Shown piece after piece: positions 24,363 through 32,759 of a stretch of DNA of 38,095 bases; within the stretch, counting starts at the first letter, position 1, and each line of letters begins with the position of its first letter. The position numbers were made by a program, and so were the translations under genes. The notes beneath the pieces are model-generated. The model ran no database searches. It saw only the letters and a list, made by a program, of their open reading frames with translations, and had not been told where the DNA came from. The stretch is taken from the NCBI GenBank assembly GCA_902782905.1, contig CACZPB010000008.1, positions 1 to 38,095 on the forward strand, in the 5' to 3' direction. The DNA comes from an uncultured bacterium. Lineage in GTDB: Bacteria; Cyanobacteriota; Vampirovibrionia; Gastranaerophilales; Gastranaerophilaceae.

Positions 24363-26086
24363 AAGTCCATATTTTTTATGATAGCTATAAATTCGCCTGC
24401 GAGTTTGCTGCTCCATTTGCTGTTTACTTCGCTCATAATTATTTTCAGTGCGTCTTCTTTTGACTTAGCGTCTCTATATGGGCGTTCTTCCAAAAGCGCA
24501 TAGTATGAGTCAACAATCAAAATTATTTGAGATTCTATAGGAATTTCATCTCCTGAAATATTATTCGGATAACCTGTTCCGTTCCAGTTCTCGTGGTGCT
24601 TTTCAATTATAGGAATAATATCACCGATATTAGATATTGGTTTTAAAATTTCTCTTGCCGCAATTATAGGGTGTTGTTTAATAGATGCTTTATCTTCGCT
24701 GCTCAGAGGCTCACGTTTGTTTAATAAATCCTTCGGTATCATAGTGTTGCCGATATCATATAGAAGCACTGCAATCTTTAATTTGTCAATGCTCTCTTTT
24801 GAAAGATCAAATCTTTTTGCCAAGAGTGTTGCAAGTTCAACCTTCTGTTTTACTCCGCCGTCGTGGTGGGCAGGGTTATATGTAGTTACAAGTGTATCTG
24901 CGACTTGATACAATTTTTCATTATTAACGTTCATTTCCTGAAGTTTTTGTGTCAAAAGTTTAGAAGTCGTTTCATCTACAGGGATTCTGTGTTTTGTGAG
25001 AATATCAATGAACGTATTAATCGCAACATCCTGCCAAGAAGTCTCGTGAGCAGGTTTTGCTACAGTTACTCTGTTTCTGCCGTTTCTTTTTGATTCATAC
25101 ATCGCTTGATCGGCAATTTCTAAAAGCTCGTCCAAATCATCAGAATGCTCTAAATAAGTTGCAACACCAAGGCTTGCGGTAATATGTCCGATTTTTTCAA
25201 GTTCAACCCCTTCGATTGCTTTTCTGATACGTTCGGCAGCAACAAGTCCGCCTGCCGTGTCAACACCTGGGAGAACGAGGGTGAATTCTTCACCGCCCAT
25301 TCTTGCCGCAACATCAATTGAGCGGGCATTGTTTTTTAAAACTTCCGCAATAGCTTTGATTGCTATATCACCCCAGTTGTGCCCGTAGACGTCATTTATT
25401 TGTTTCAAGTGGTCCAAATCAAGACCGATTACCGTAAATTTTTGATTTTGACGTTCGGCACGGAGGGCTTCTTTTTTTATGAATTCTTCAAAATACCTTC
25501 TGTTGTATAGCCCTGTCATCGGGTCGGTGACAGCTTGTTCTTTAACAGCTTGGAACAAGTCTGCAATTGTAATTGCAAGCTCTATTTGTTTTGCAAACAG
25601 GCTCAAAAAGTTAAGCTCGTTTCTGCTGACCTTTTCTCTTGAAGAAAATACTATCAAAGAACCGAAATGAATCTGTTTAGAAACAAGAGGTACCAATATG
25701 TAGGATTTCATATTAGCTTCATTGAAAAACGACTCCAGTTTCTCTTTATCCAAATCCGGAATAAATCCGTGGATAAGTTCTGTAACCTTTGTAGATTGAA
25801 ATATTGTATTGTTTATAACTGCTTCTTTTAGTCCTTCAATCCCCGGATATTGCATTTTGTAATCTGAGAGGTTGCAGTGAAAGTGTTTAAAAAACTTTTC
25901 GCCGTAGTCTTTTCTTGAGGACGCTACGATTTGAATATAGCTGTCTTCATCCTTAATCTGGGGTTTTATTATAAAGCTGTAAACATATCCGAGCTCCCCC
26001 TGAAGGCTGTTTACGATTGCACTAAGAACACTTGAGAGAGGCTCAGAGGAGTTCATCATATTCCAAATGTGCTGAAGTGTAAGCAT
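24359..26086 (-). CDS. GAF-GGDEF-HD-GYP-like cyclic-di-GMP signalling protein (degenerate HD)
   Basis: The open frame gives 575 residues. A GAF-like sensor domain occupies about 15-180. The diguanylate cyclase domain follows (DPMTGLYNRRYF at about 188-199), with the active site GGEEF at 264-268 and an RxxD inhibitory site RSID at 255-258. The C-terminal domain is HD-GYP-like, with HHENWNGTGYP at 497-507. However, the HD pair is YD (443-444, LLYDIGN), so hydrolysis of cyclic di-GMP is doubtful. No ribosome binding site precedes this ATG. Protein-like sequence continues upstream in frame to a TAA at 26192 and beyond it to an ATG at 26284, so the true gene is probably longer and interrupted. Confidence 0.85.
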   Translation of the reverse strand: MLTLQHIWNMMNSSEPLSSVLSAIVNSLQGELGYVYSFIIKPQIKDEDSYIQIVASSRKDYGEKFFKHFHCNLSDYKMQYPGIEGLKEAVINNTIFQSTKVTELIHGFIPDLDKEKLESFFNEANMKSYILVPLVSKQIHFGSLIVFSSREKVSRNELNFLSLFAKQIELAITIADLFQAVKEQAVTDPMTGLYNRRYFEEFIKKEALRAERQNQKFTVIGLDLDHLKQINDVYGHNWGDIAIKAIAEVLKNNARSIDVAARMGGEEFTLVLPGVDTAGGLVAAERIRKAIEGVELEKIGHITASLGVATYLEHSDDLDELLEIADQAMYESKRNGRNRVTVAKPAHETSWQDVAINTFIDILTKHRIPVDETTSKLLTQKLQEMNVNNEKLYQVADTLVTTYNPAHHDGGVKQKVELATLLAKRFDLSKESIDKLKIAVLLYDIGNTMIPKDLLNKREPLSSEDKASIKQHPIIAAREILKPISNIGDIIPIIEKHHENWNGTGYPNNISGDEIPIESQIILIVDSYYALLEERPYRDAKSKEDALKIIMSEVNSKWSSKLAGEFIAIIKNMDF

Positions 26087-26284
26087 TTGTTTGTTGACAC
26101 GGTCAAGCTCACGTGTTCTTTGGGCAATTTCAGCCTCCAGCTTTGCATTGCGCTCATAAACTTCTAAAAGTGAACGGTTTCCCGAATATACTTATGAATC
26201 AACTTCGTCTAACTTATTTTTAAAATTCCTTATACTTTCAAAAAAACCCACTAATATTGCCTTATTAATTTTAGAAATACTCAT
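26087..26284 (-). pseudogene. 5' part of the GGDEF gene, separated by an in-frame TAA
   Basis: In the same frame as the GGDEF protein, an ATG at 26284 opens MSISKINKAILVGFFESI and continues 30 codons to TAA (26194-26192). Immediately after comes VYSGNRSLLEVYERNAKLEA and a coiled coil that runs without a break into MLTLQHIW. The coiled coil is clearly coding. TTTACC-17-TATAAT lies just upstream of the 26284 ATG. This looks like a nonsense change (for example Tyr to stop) in a gene of about 641 codons, or a sequencing error. Confidence 0.65.
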
Positions 26285-26338
26285 CGATTATAACATATTT
26301 TGTGCAACTGGTAAATAGCCTGACGATAAGGCTTCAAT

Positions 26339-27529
26339 CTATTTAAAAAGCCATTCGTCAACTCTTTTTGCGATACTGTCAAAACCGATGTCAATACCAA
26401 GGTCTTTTGGCTCAATTCCTTTTGAATAGTATAATACAGGAACTTGTTCTCTTGTATGGTCGGTACCTTCAACAGTCGGGTCGCATCCGTGGTCTGCTGT
26501 TATTATTAACAAATCGTCTTCACTAATAAGAGGAAGAATTTTGTCTAAGTATTCATCAATTTCTTCTATTGCAGCGCCATAACCCTTTGCATCATTTCTG
26601 TGACCGAAAAGCATATCTGTATCAACAAGGTTTGTGAATATTATCTCTTTTTCTTCGTCAACGATATTTATGCCGTCATATTTTATGCTCTCCAAATCCA
26701 ATGTGCCATCTATGGCCTTTATCGTAAGCTCCAAGCCCTCTTTGTTTGAGCCGGTGTGGATTGCATGAGTTATTCCGGCTTTTGAGAAAATGTCTTCAAT
26801 TTTTCCTATGCCGATAACTTTTGCGCCGGCATTTTTGACTTTATCCAAAATCGTATCTTTAGGAGGTGCCATAGAATAATCGCGTCTGTCTTTAGAAATT
26901 CTTGTAGGTTTGCCGTCAATTATTTTATAAGGTCTTGCGATAACTCTTGCTACATTATAATTCCCTTCGTCAAGAAGTTTTCTTGCAACTTGGCACCATT
27001 CATAGAGTGTTTCCAGAGGAATCATATCCGTATCAAGAGCGATTTGAAAAACGCTGTCAGCTGAGGTGTAAACAATAGGATATTTTGTTTTGTGGTGCTC
27101 GTCATTAAGCTGTTCTATAATAGCTGTTCCGCTTGCCGGAATGTTAGCTAAAACACCGCCGCAGCCGGTTTTATCAATAAATTTGTCAATGAGCTCTTTG
27201 GGAAATCCATCGGGGAAAGTAGCAAAAGGTTTCTCTGAAACAAGTCCCGCAATCTCCCAGTGTCCGGTTGTTGTGTCTTTGCCTTTTGATTTTTCTCTTA
27301 AAGTTCCGTATTGTGCAATAGGTGTAGAAGTCTTTTCAATCCCTTCAAATTCTTGAATGTTTCCAAGTCCCATAGCCTCCATAACTGGAAGGTCAAGACC
27401 TTTATTAAAAGCACAGACGTTTTTTAATGTATTGCACTCAGCTACGTCTCCAAAGTCTGCGTGGTCAGGCATTGCGCCTATTCCCATAGAATCTATTACA
27501 ACAATAATTGCACGTTTTTTTCTTCCCAT
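26339..27529 (-). CDS. deoB: Phosphopentomutase DeoB
   Basis: The 396-residue protein belongs to the alkaline-phosphatase-like metalloenzyme superfamily. The metal-binding start is IVVIDSMGIGAMPDHADFGD, the catalytic Thr lies in KDTTTGHWEIAG and the second metal cluster in TADHGCDPTVEGTDHTREQV. It converts ribose 1-phosphate or deoxyribose 1-phosphate to the 5-phosphates in nucleoside salvage. The frame is open 13 codons further upstream, but I chose the ATG at 27529 because AGGAGG lies just before it and because families start M-x-x-x-RAI-x-x-V-x-DS. It lies about 55 bp upstream of the GGDEF gene on the same strand, so read-through is possible. Confidence 0.95.
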   Translation of the reverse strand: MGRKKRAIIVVIDSMGIGAMPDHADFGDVAECNTLKNVCAFNKGLDLPVMEAMGLGNIQEFEGIEKTSTPIAQYGTLREKSKGKDTTTGHWEIAGLVSEKPFATFPDGFPKELIDKFIDKTGCGGVLANIPASGTAIIEQLNDEHHKTKYPIVYTSADSVFQIALDTDMIPLETLYEWCQVARKLLDEGNYNVARVIARPYKIIDGKPTRISKDRRDYSMAPPKDTILDKVKNAGAKVIGIGKIEDIFSKAGITHAIHTGSNKEGLELTIKAIDGTLDLESIKYDGINIVDEEKEIIFTNLVDTDMLFGHRNDAKGYGAAIEEIDEYLDKILPLISEDDLLIITADHGCDPTVEGTDHTREQVPVLYYSKGIEPKDLGIDIGFDSIAKRVDEWLFK

Positions 27530-27563
27530 ATCATTCCTCCTGATGAAATAATTATAGCACATT

Positions 27564-27600
27564 AGCAAAAAAAAATTTTACGGGTTTAGATAATAATATG
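27564..27600 (+). promoter_or_regulatory. Shared upstream block before the GNAT-like gene (copy 1)
   Basis: AGCAAAAAA, then TTTTACGG at 27576-27583, lies at the same distance from the ATG (18 nt from the A of ACGG) as the corresponding block at 34144-34180 before the metallopeptidase. About 26 of 37 positions agree without gaps. No Shine-Dalgarno sequence is visible here; GATAAT lies 3 nt before the ATG. Confidence 0.45.
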
Positions 27601-28179
27601 AAAATTCAAAATAGTTATAATTTAAATTTTGGTGCGAAATTTGTACAAAAAACCGCTATTTCAAAGTTAGAAAACGGCAATACCTCCGAGGAAGCTGCAT
27701 CAATTGTAGAGCTTTTGTCAAACGATAAAAATGACATAAAAAGCTTTGAAAAAACAGTAAAGGGGTGGCAAAAAGGCGATGAATTCGGGCTTTGTATATT
27801 TGATGATTTGGAAGATATAAGGGACAAAAAAATGAGCAAAGATGTATATAAAGTCTATGCTCTTACGACTCAGTCGGATAATTTTGAAAAACTTGACAGC
27901 AGCAAAATTCTTGGTGCAAGTACATTAAAACTGGTTAATGAAAAAGAAAATCACATAAGGTTTCTTCAAGTAAGCCCGAAATGCTATTTTGAAAACAAAC
28001 AGAGGGGATACAAAAGTATAGGCAAAGCCTTTATTGATTTTTTTAAGTCGCAAAGTAAAAATAAATCACTTCTTGTGCAGGCATATTTTTCTGCCGCAAA
28101 TTTTTACGAAAAAATGGGATTTGAAATTATTGATGTAAATAATCTTATATATTCGTGGTCGAAGTTAATAAAAAAATAA
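27598..28179 (+). CDS. GNAT-like acetyltransferase with tag-like N-terminus
   Basis: The 193-residue protein starts MKIQNSYNLNFGAKFVQK, the compact form of the leader shared with other proteins here (Phe-Gly-Ala-Lys at 11-14). The C-terminal half fits the GNAT fold. There is a beta-strand segment, HIRFLQVSP, then an acetyl-CoA-binding loop-like QRGYKSIGKAFIDFF, then the typical end strand and helix, AANFYEKMGFEIID. The substrate is unknown; the fold assignment comes from this motif order and is moderate. It is monocistronic, following deoB divergently, with no clear ribosome binding site. Confidence 0.65.
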   Translation: MKIQNSYNLNFGAKFVQKTAISKLENGNTSEEAASIVELLSNDKNDIKSFEKTVKGWQKGDEFGLCIFDDLEDIRDKKMSKDVYKVYALTTQSDNFEKLDSSKILGASTLKLVNEKENHIRFLQVSPKCYFENKQRGYKSIGKAFIDFFKSQSKNKSLLVQAYFSAANFYEKMGFEIIDVNNLIYSWSKLIKK

Positions 28180-28272
28180 AACGAATTTCCCCAAACAATA
28201 ATAAAATCCTATAATGTAGTTTTGTAACAATTTCTTAATATACTCTGATTTTTTGTCAATTAATCGTTAAAA

Positions 28273-28294
28273 AAATACTTTATAACACTATAGG
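28273..28294 (+). promoter_or_regulatory. Conserved promoter block AAATACTTTAT-N5-TATAGG (copy 3)
   Basis: AAATACTTTAT at 28273-28283, five bases, TATAGG at 28289-28294, 23 nt before the ATG at 28312. A TTGTAACAA element lies further upstream (28222-28230), as in copy 1. GTTAAA sits 17 nt before TATAGG as a weak -35 box. Confidence 0.55.
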
Positions 28295-28311
28295 AAGTGT
28301 GAAGTATTAGA

Positions 28312-29085
28312 ATGACGTTTTTTAATAATGTAAATCTGATCAATAATTTTGGCTCTTTTCCAATAAATAAACTTGGATTCAGAGGCTCTGACCAGCAAAT
28401 ATTCCCTCAAAATTATACTCAGGGAAAAGATGCCTTTAGTACAAATCCACTCTATGACAATTTTGGGACAAAAGCTCAAATTGAGGCAATAGCTAAGTCT
28501 AATCCGACTATAGTTCAAATGCTAAAAGAGAATAAAATCCCGCTAAAAGTAAATGTAAAAGAATTAGAGGATTTAAAAAAAGGGCATCTCAAAAATTCGC
28601 GTGTCACGGCAGCAAAGATGTATTCTAATCTGCCAAATGAGTTAAAGCGTGATGTAAATCTCTCGGATTTGCAACAAGCAGCAATGCTTCACGACTATGG
28701 TAAAGTACTAATTCCAAATGAAATTCTAAATAAGAAGGGTGCGCTAACCCCCGATGAGCGAAAAATTATGGAGCTTCATTCAGAGCTCGGGTATGAACTT
28801 TTGAAAACCCAAAATCTGAAGCAATCAGTTTTAGATATGATTAAATATCATCATCAAAATCCCGCAGGCACAGGTTATCCTCAGGCTCACAAAGATTTTG
28901 AATATAATACAGAACTCGCAATGTTGGCAGCTGCTGATAAGTATTCAGCCTTAACGGAAAATCGCAGTTATAAGTCCGCAATGCCCAGAGGTGAAGCACT
29001 GGAGATTATCCAAAAAGATGTTGATACAGGGCAGCTGCCTCAAGAAGTTTTTGATGCGCTTAAGAAGTCCGTGTCGAGCGATTGA
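28312..29085 (+). CDS. HD-GYP domain phosphohydrolase with tag-like N-terminus
   Basis: The 257-residue protein has a leader-like N-terminus (NNFGS at 11-15 and LGFRGSD at 21-27). An HD-GYP domain follows at about 88-250. Its metal-site residues are intact: His92, the HD pair 127-128 with Lys131 (LHDYGK), His156, His180-181 and GTGYP at 186-190, then Asp209. HD-GYP proteins usually hydrolyse cyclic di-GMP, though some use other nucleotides. There is no sensor domain apart from the short N-terminus. No good ribosome binding site is visible at the ATG. It lies two genes away from the GGDEF protein whose own HD site is degenerate, so the two may act together; that is an inference. Confidence 0.85.
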   Translation: MTFFNNVNLINNFGSFPINKLGFRGSDQQIFPQNYTQGKDAFSTNPLYDNFGTKAQIEAIAKSNPTIVQMLKENKIPLKVNVKELEDLKKGHLKNSRVTAAKMYSNLPNELKRDVNLSDLQQAAMLHDYGKVLIPNEILNKKGALTPDERKIMELHSELGYELLKTQNLKQSVLDMIKYHHQNPAGTGYPQAHKDFEYNTELAMLAAADKYSALTENRSYKSAMPRGEALEIIQKDVDTGQLPQEVFDALKKSVSSD

Positions 29086-29145
29086 GCTGTTTTAAGAGGC
29101 AAAAACGATTTTGAGTGAAACGCAGACTGACAAAAATGTTACATA

Positions 29146-29199
29146 AAAAGTTATGGCGATTCTTCGCCCCTGAATTGTTGTCGGGCTCAGAATGACGAT
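29146..29199 (-). repeat. Dispersed intergenic element, copy B
   Basis: AAAAGTTATGGCGATTCTTC at 29146-29165 and CTCAGAATGACGAT at 29186-29199 are identical to the ends of the element at 20077-20152. The middle is shorter (about 20 bp against 41) and different. Flanking it are two copies of CGATTTTGAGTGAAA (29106-29120 and 29224-29238). Confidence 0.65.
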
Positions 29200-29235
29200 G
29201 TATTGGTAACTGTTACTAAGAGTCGATTTTGAGTG

Positions 29236-29265
29236 AAAAATCTGTCGGTGGTGCAACGCCGACAG
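29236..29265 (-). terminator. Intrinsic terminator of the AsmA-like gene
   Basis: A 9-bp stem with one G-T pair, CTGTCGGTG (29242-29250) with CGCCGACAG (29257-29265) and a 6-nt loop, is followed on the minus strand by ATTTTT. It lies 40 nt past the stop codon of the minus-strand gene. Confidence 0.75.
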
Positions 29266-29304
29266 ACTGCTACTTGAAAATAAAAACCGGATGGATTTAG
29301 CCTC

Positions 29305-32300
29305 TTATTTGGATGTTTCGGAGCCGGTCTCTTGTTTCGGAGCTTCGGTCTTGAGTTCTGTCTTTGGCTCAGGTGTTGAGTCTTTTACCCCATTTACCCC
29401 ATTTACCCCATCATTTACCCCTACTCCATTTGTGCTTTCGGGAGCACTGTTTCCTCTTTTGAATAGGTTTTTGATTTCTTCAACAGAGTTTGTTATATCT
29501 GTTTTGGTGTCCTGTATGAGTTTTTTCTGGTCTTGGATAGTTGTTTTTACATCCTCAACTGTATTCTTGATATCTGAATCAAAAGAGGATTTTATGTCGT
29601 TAAGAGTTTCTGCCGTACTTTTTCTCTGATACTCGCTCAGGTCAGGATTTGAAAGCCATTTGAATGACTTAACAGAGCTTTTGCTCTCAATTCCGCCGTT
29701 AAAATTAACCTTGAAATCTTTATAATTACTACTTCCGTTAGAGAGCGCAGGGATTGCTTTTGTGTTCTCTCCGTTCGGGTTTGTTGTGAGAATATTAAGT
29801 ATCTTAGCCGTAGCTTCTCCGAATTTCGGAATATATCCCAGAATTTTGTTTGCGGATAAATCACCGATTGGTCCCAGTTTTGCGACCATTGGCGCATCAA
29901 GTCTTCCAAGTATAACTACATTTGTTGTTCCGTTAAGAAGGTTATATTTTCCGGTGATATAGTAGCAGAGACTTTGTCCTTGGCTCTTTATCGGTGCAAG
30001 GTTTGCCCAGCCGTCAGAGAATGTCAGTTTGCCGTCTAAAATATCGAATTGTGCCGTTGTTGCAAGCCCTGTTGCGTTTGAAATAGCAGTCACGGTGTTT
30101 TTCAAAAGATAATTGTTAATTATGTTTGAGGCGTTTAATAATCCTTCAAATCTACCTATCGTACCGAATGCGCCTTGTTTGATATTAAAATTCAAATTTC
30201 CCTTCATGGATTTAATCATTGAGTTATAGTCTAAAACCTTGAGCGTAAGTTTTGTATCAAAACCCAGAACACCCGTAAGCGCTTTTTTGATGCCTGCTGC
30301 GCCTTCTATGGCTTTCTCAGCATTCATTCCCGTACCTTTAAAATCAATGGCGGTTTTGGCATTTGAAAGATTATAGGCAATATTTCCGCTGACTTTTCCG
30401 TCGAAGGAGTCTCCTTTCAGGTTTTTGAGGTAAAAATCCATACCTTTAAGTTCAAAATCGCTTGAGAGGTGAGTTGCTTTTATACCTCCTGAGGCAAATT
30501 CTCTAACCGTTCCCGAGCCGTGCAGAATTGTGCCGTTGAACTTCAATTCCATATCGTTCATTATGACCGGAATTTCAGGGATAGAAACAGAAGGAACGGA
30601 AGCTGAGCCGCTTATTAGAGGGTTCATCATATTTCCTGTTATATTAATTTTGCCCTTGAATGAGAGTTTTGACCTGTCAAACATCGGTATTATTATTGTT
30701 GAAAGCTCTGTTGTAGCGTAGCTCAGGTTGAGTGTTTGTTTATTGATATTCATATCACCGGTGAGGGTAGACTTGATATCACCTGTAGATATAAAATTGA
30801 GCCCGATTTTTTCTGTCAAATAATCGGTAATTTTACCTGAGATTGTTGTCTTAATTTTTTCAATCATAACCGGTGTTTGGGTTATTTCTATCTCTTTTTC
30901 TTTAATATTAGCTTTTATTATCGGTGCAGAAACCTTAAGAGCGGGGTTAATCAAGTAAACATTTGTACTTTGAGCATTTCCGCCAAAGGTTTTTCCGTCC
31001 GAGGTTATATTAACTTTTGTACTCGGGGCTTTTAGGGTAATATCTAAAGGAATGTTTTTCAAATTGAGGTTTGCAATATCAAGATTTATGATTGGGTTAA
31101 TTTTATCCAAAGCTCCCTTGATTATTACATCCATAGAAATTGTTCCCGAAGAAATCGGGTTTTCTTTCAGTATCGAAGCTTGTCCGAGAGCTATCAAAAG
31201 CCCTTTGATGTTGAGTTTGTCTGCTGTTAGGTGAATATCCGCAACTGCGTCTTTAGTCAGCGTTCCAAATATTTTGAGCGGATGATTGAAGATAGAAAAG
31301 CTTATATTTTTAATATTAACATTATTGTCTGCAAGGTTAATATCCGCCATAATATTGTCTATTCCGATTTTGTACAGACCGTAATATACATTAGCGGAAG
31401 GAACTCGCAAAAACCCGTTCGAGAGGACTGTTTTCATATCTGATTTAAGATTAAAATCAGCATTAAGATTTCCCCTAGCCGTCAGCGTTTGTAAATCTTT
31501 TATGTTAAAAATTACGGCGATTTGTTTAACTATATTCAAAATATTTGAGATTTCGACATCTGATTTAAAATTCAAGTCAACATAGGGCTTTTTACCTGTC
31601 TTAATTTCGCCGTTAATGGTTGAAGCTTCGTTTTTTGCAGTATAAATTTTTGAGTTCAAATCGATGGTGTTACCTTTGAATTTGAGTTCAATATTGCTCT
31701 GAGGAAGGTTGATTATAGAAATTTTATCGGCATTCATATAGCCGTCAATGCTATCTTTTGTGGTTTTCAAGTCGATAGTTGCATTTGCTCTAACGTTATT
31801 ATTATATAAACCGTTAAGAATAGATATAACGTTGATTTTTACGGGCTCTTGCTTGTTTTCTTCCTCTTGTGGGTTGAATATTAAGTCTTCAAGCTCAACT
31901 TCCGGCATGATTTTGTTAAATAGCTTTATGTTGTACGCAAACTGCTCTCTGTCTTTAAGCAGGATTTTTCCTGAGCCTTTAACTTTTATGCTTTTATTGA
32001 TGATAAACTCTGTAATATCGGTTTTGTCTCCGTCAAGAACGTATTTGTCTTTGCCGTCAGTGATTGTAAGTTTGTAATCGCCCAAATGAATATCGGGAAG
32101 GTGATTGGAGAGCTTTAGGGGCAATTTGTATGGTTTAGCGTCCTTAGTTATTGTCTTGGTTTCGCTATTATCTGATTTTTCTTCTGTTTCGGGAAGATAT
32201 TTGAGCAGATCTAAATCGCCGTTTTTATCAAATTTCAAAGTAATTTCTGCGTTATCAAGGCTTATTACATCCAAGCGTATTTGTTTTGCAAGAAGCGGAA

Positions 32301-32595
32301 TGAGTGACATTTTAATCTGAAAATTTTCTGAAACAAAAATAGGCTCTTTTTGCGGGGTATAGAGTTCAAATTTTTTAACCTTCAAACCTTCCGTAAGTTT
32401 AGGAGTTGTAACGATTTTTACCTCCTCTAATCCTGCACTCAAACCGGTCAGTTTATTAATTTCTCCTACAAGCTGCGGAGTGTATTTGTCGATTGCAAAA
32501 TTTAGTACAAAAGGCAGTAAAAGAAACAATAAAAATATTCCTGCCAAAATGCTGCCCAAAATTACACCTAATTTTGTTAAAAATTTCAGATTCAT
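29305..32595 (-). CDS. Large AsmA-like envelope protein
   Basis: The 1096-residue protein has an N-terminal membrane anchor (about 9-33, LGVILGSILAGIFLLFLLLP) and an AsmA-type start (DKYTPQLVGEINKLTGLSAG, then VKKFELYTPQ). Long beta-rich repeats of the AsmA/TamB/bridge kind follow. The C-terminal core (AFGTIGRFEGLLNASNIINN, then FDILDGKLTFSDGWANLAPI) matches the AsmA C-terminal domain. AsmA-like proteins are implicated in phospholipid transfer between the membranes of diderms, which supports an outer membrane in this organism. The tail (about 1010-1096) has a Lys/Asp helix and a Gly-Val-Asn repeat. GGGGAG 7 nt before the ATG supports the start. It stands alone. Confidence 0.85.
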   Translation of the reverse strand: MNLKFLTKLGVILGSILAGIFLLFLLLPFVLNFAIDKYTPQLVGEINKLTGLSAGLEEVKIVTTPKLTEGLKVKKFELYTPQKEPIFVSENFQIKMSLIPLLAKQIRLDVISLDNAEITLKFDKNGDLDLLKYLPETEEKSDNSETKTITKDAKPYKLPLKLSNHLPDIHLGDYKLTITDGKDKYVLDGDKTDITEFIINKSIKVKGSGKILLKDREQFAYNIKLFNKIMPEVELEDLIFNPQEEENKQEPVKINVISILNGLYNNNVRANATIDLKTTKDSIDGYMNADKISIINLPQSNIELKFKGNTIDLNSKIYTAKNEASTINGEIKTGKKPYVDLNFKSDVEISNILNIVKQIAVIFNIKDLQTLTARGNLNADFNLKSDMKTVLSNGFLRVPSANVYYGLYKIGIDNIMADINLADNNVNIKNISFSIFNHPLKIFGTLTKDAVADIHLTADKLNIKGLLIALGQASILKENPISSGTISMDVIIKGALDKINPIINLDIANLNLKNIPLDITLKAPSTKVNITSDGKTFGGNAQSTNVYLINPALKVSAPIIKANIKEKEIEITQTPVMIEKIKTTISGKITDYLTEKIGLNFISTGDIKSTLTGDMNINKQTLNLSYATTELSTIIIPMFDRSKLSFKGKINITGNMMNPLISGSASVPSVSIPEIPVIMNDMELKFNGTILHGSGTVREFASGGIKATHLSSDFELKGMDFYLKNLKGDSFDGKVSGNIAYNLSNAKTAIDFKGTGMNAEKAIEGAAGIKKALTGVLGFDTKLTLKVLDYNSMIKSMKGNLNFNIKQGAFGTIGRFEGLLNASNIINNYLLKNTVTAISNATGLATTAQFDILDGKLTFSDGWANLAPIKSQGQSLCYYITGKYNLLNGTTNVVILGRLDAPMVAKLGPIGDLSANKILGYIPKFGEATAKILNILTTNPNGENTKAIPALSNGSSNYKDFKVNFNGGIESKSSVKSFKWLSNPDLSEYQRKSTAETLNDIKSSFDSDIKNTVEDVKTTIQDQKKLIQDTKTDITNSVEEIKNLFKRGNSAPESTNGVGVNDGVNGVNGVKDSTPEPKTELKTEAPKQETGSETSK
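29384..29421 (-). repeat. 9-bp tandem minirepeat inside the AsmA-like gene
   Basis: TTTACCCCA occurs three times in tandem (29384-29410), with a fourth TTTACCCC after 3 bp (29414-29421). On the coding strand this is GGGGTAAAT and encodes Gly-Val-Asn repeats in the tail of the protein. The period is a multiple of three, so the frame is kept when copy number changes. Confidence 0.8.
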
Positions 32596-32697
32596 AATAG
32601 TTCTCCCCTTTAATATATATATTTTAACATAATCAGGAAATAGGTGAATAGGCTTATTTTCTCTTGAAATCTATTTCCGACTCCGTTATTCTATGTA

Positions 32698-32726
32698 TTT
32701 ACATTTATCTCAAAAAATTGTAAAAT
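32698..32726 (+). promoter_or_regulatory. Sigma-70-like promoter of the symporter gene
   Basis: TTTACA (32698-32703), a 17-nt spacer, TAAAAT (32721-32726). The predicted transcription start is near 32733, giving a short leader with the ribosome binding site AGAGAGGA (32746-32753) 6 nt before the ATG. Confidence 0.65.
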
Positions 32727-32759
32727 GTTTAGGTTATATAAGTATAGAGAGGATTTTAT

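Noticed and set aside
29291..29629. 112-residue plus-strand frame rich in Pro/Phe/Thr
   Set aside because: It is antisense to the low-complexity C-terminal tail of the AsmA-like gene; its periodicity comes from the 9-bp repeat, and it has no ribosome binding site.
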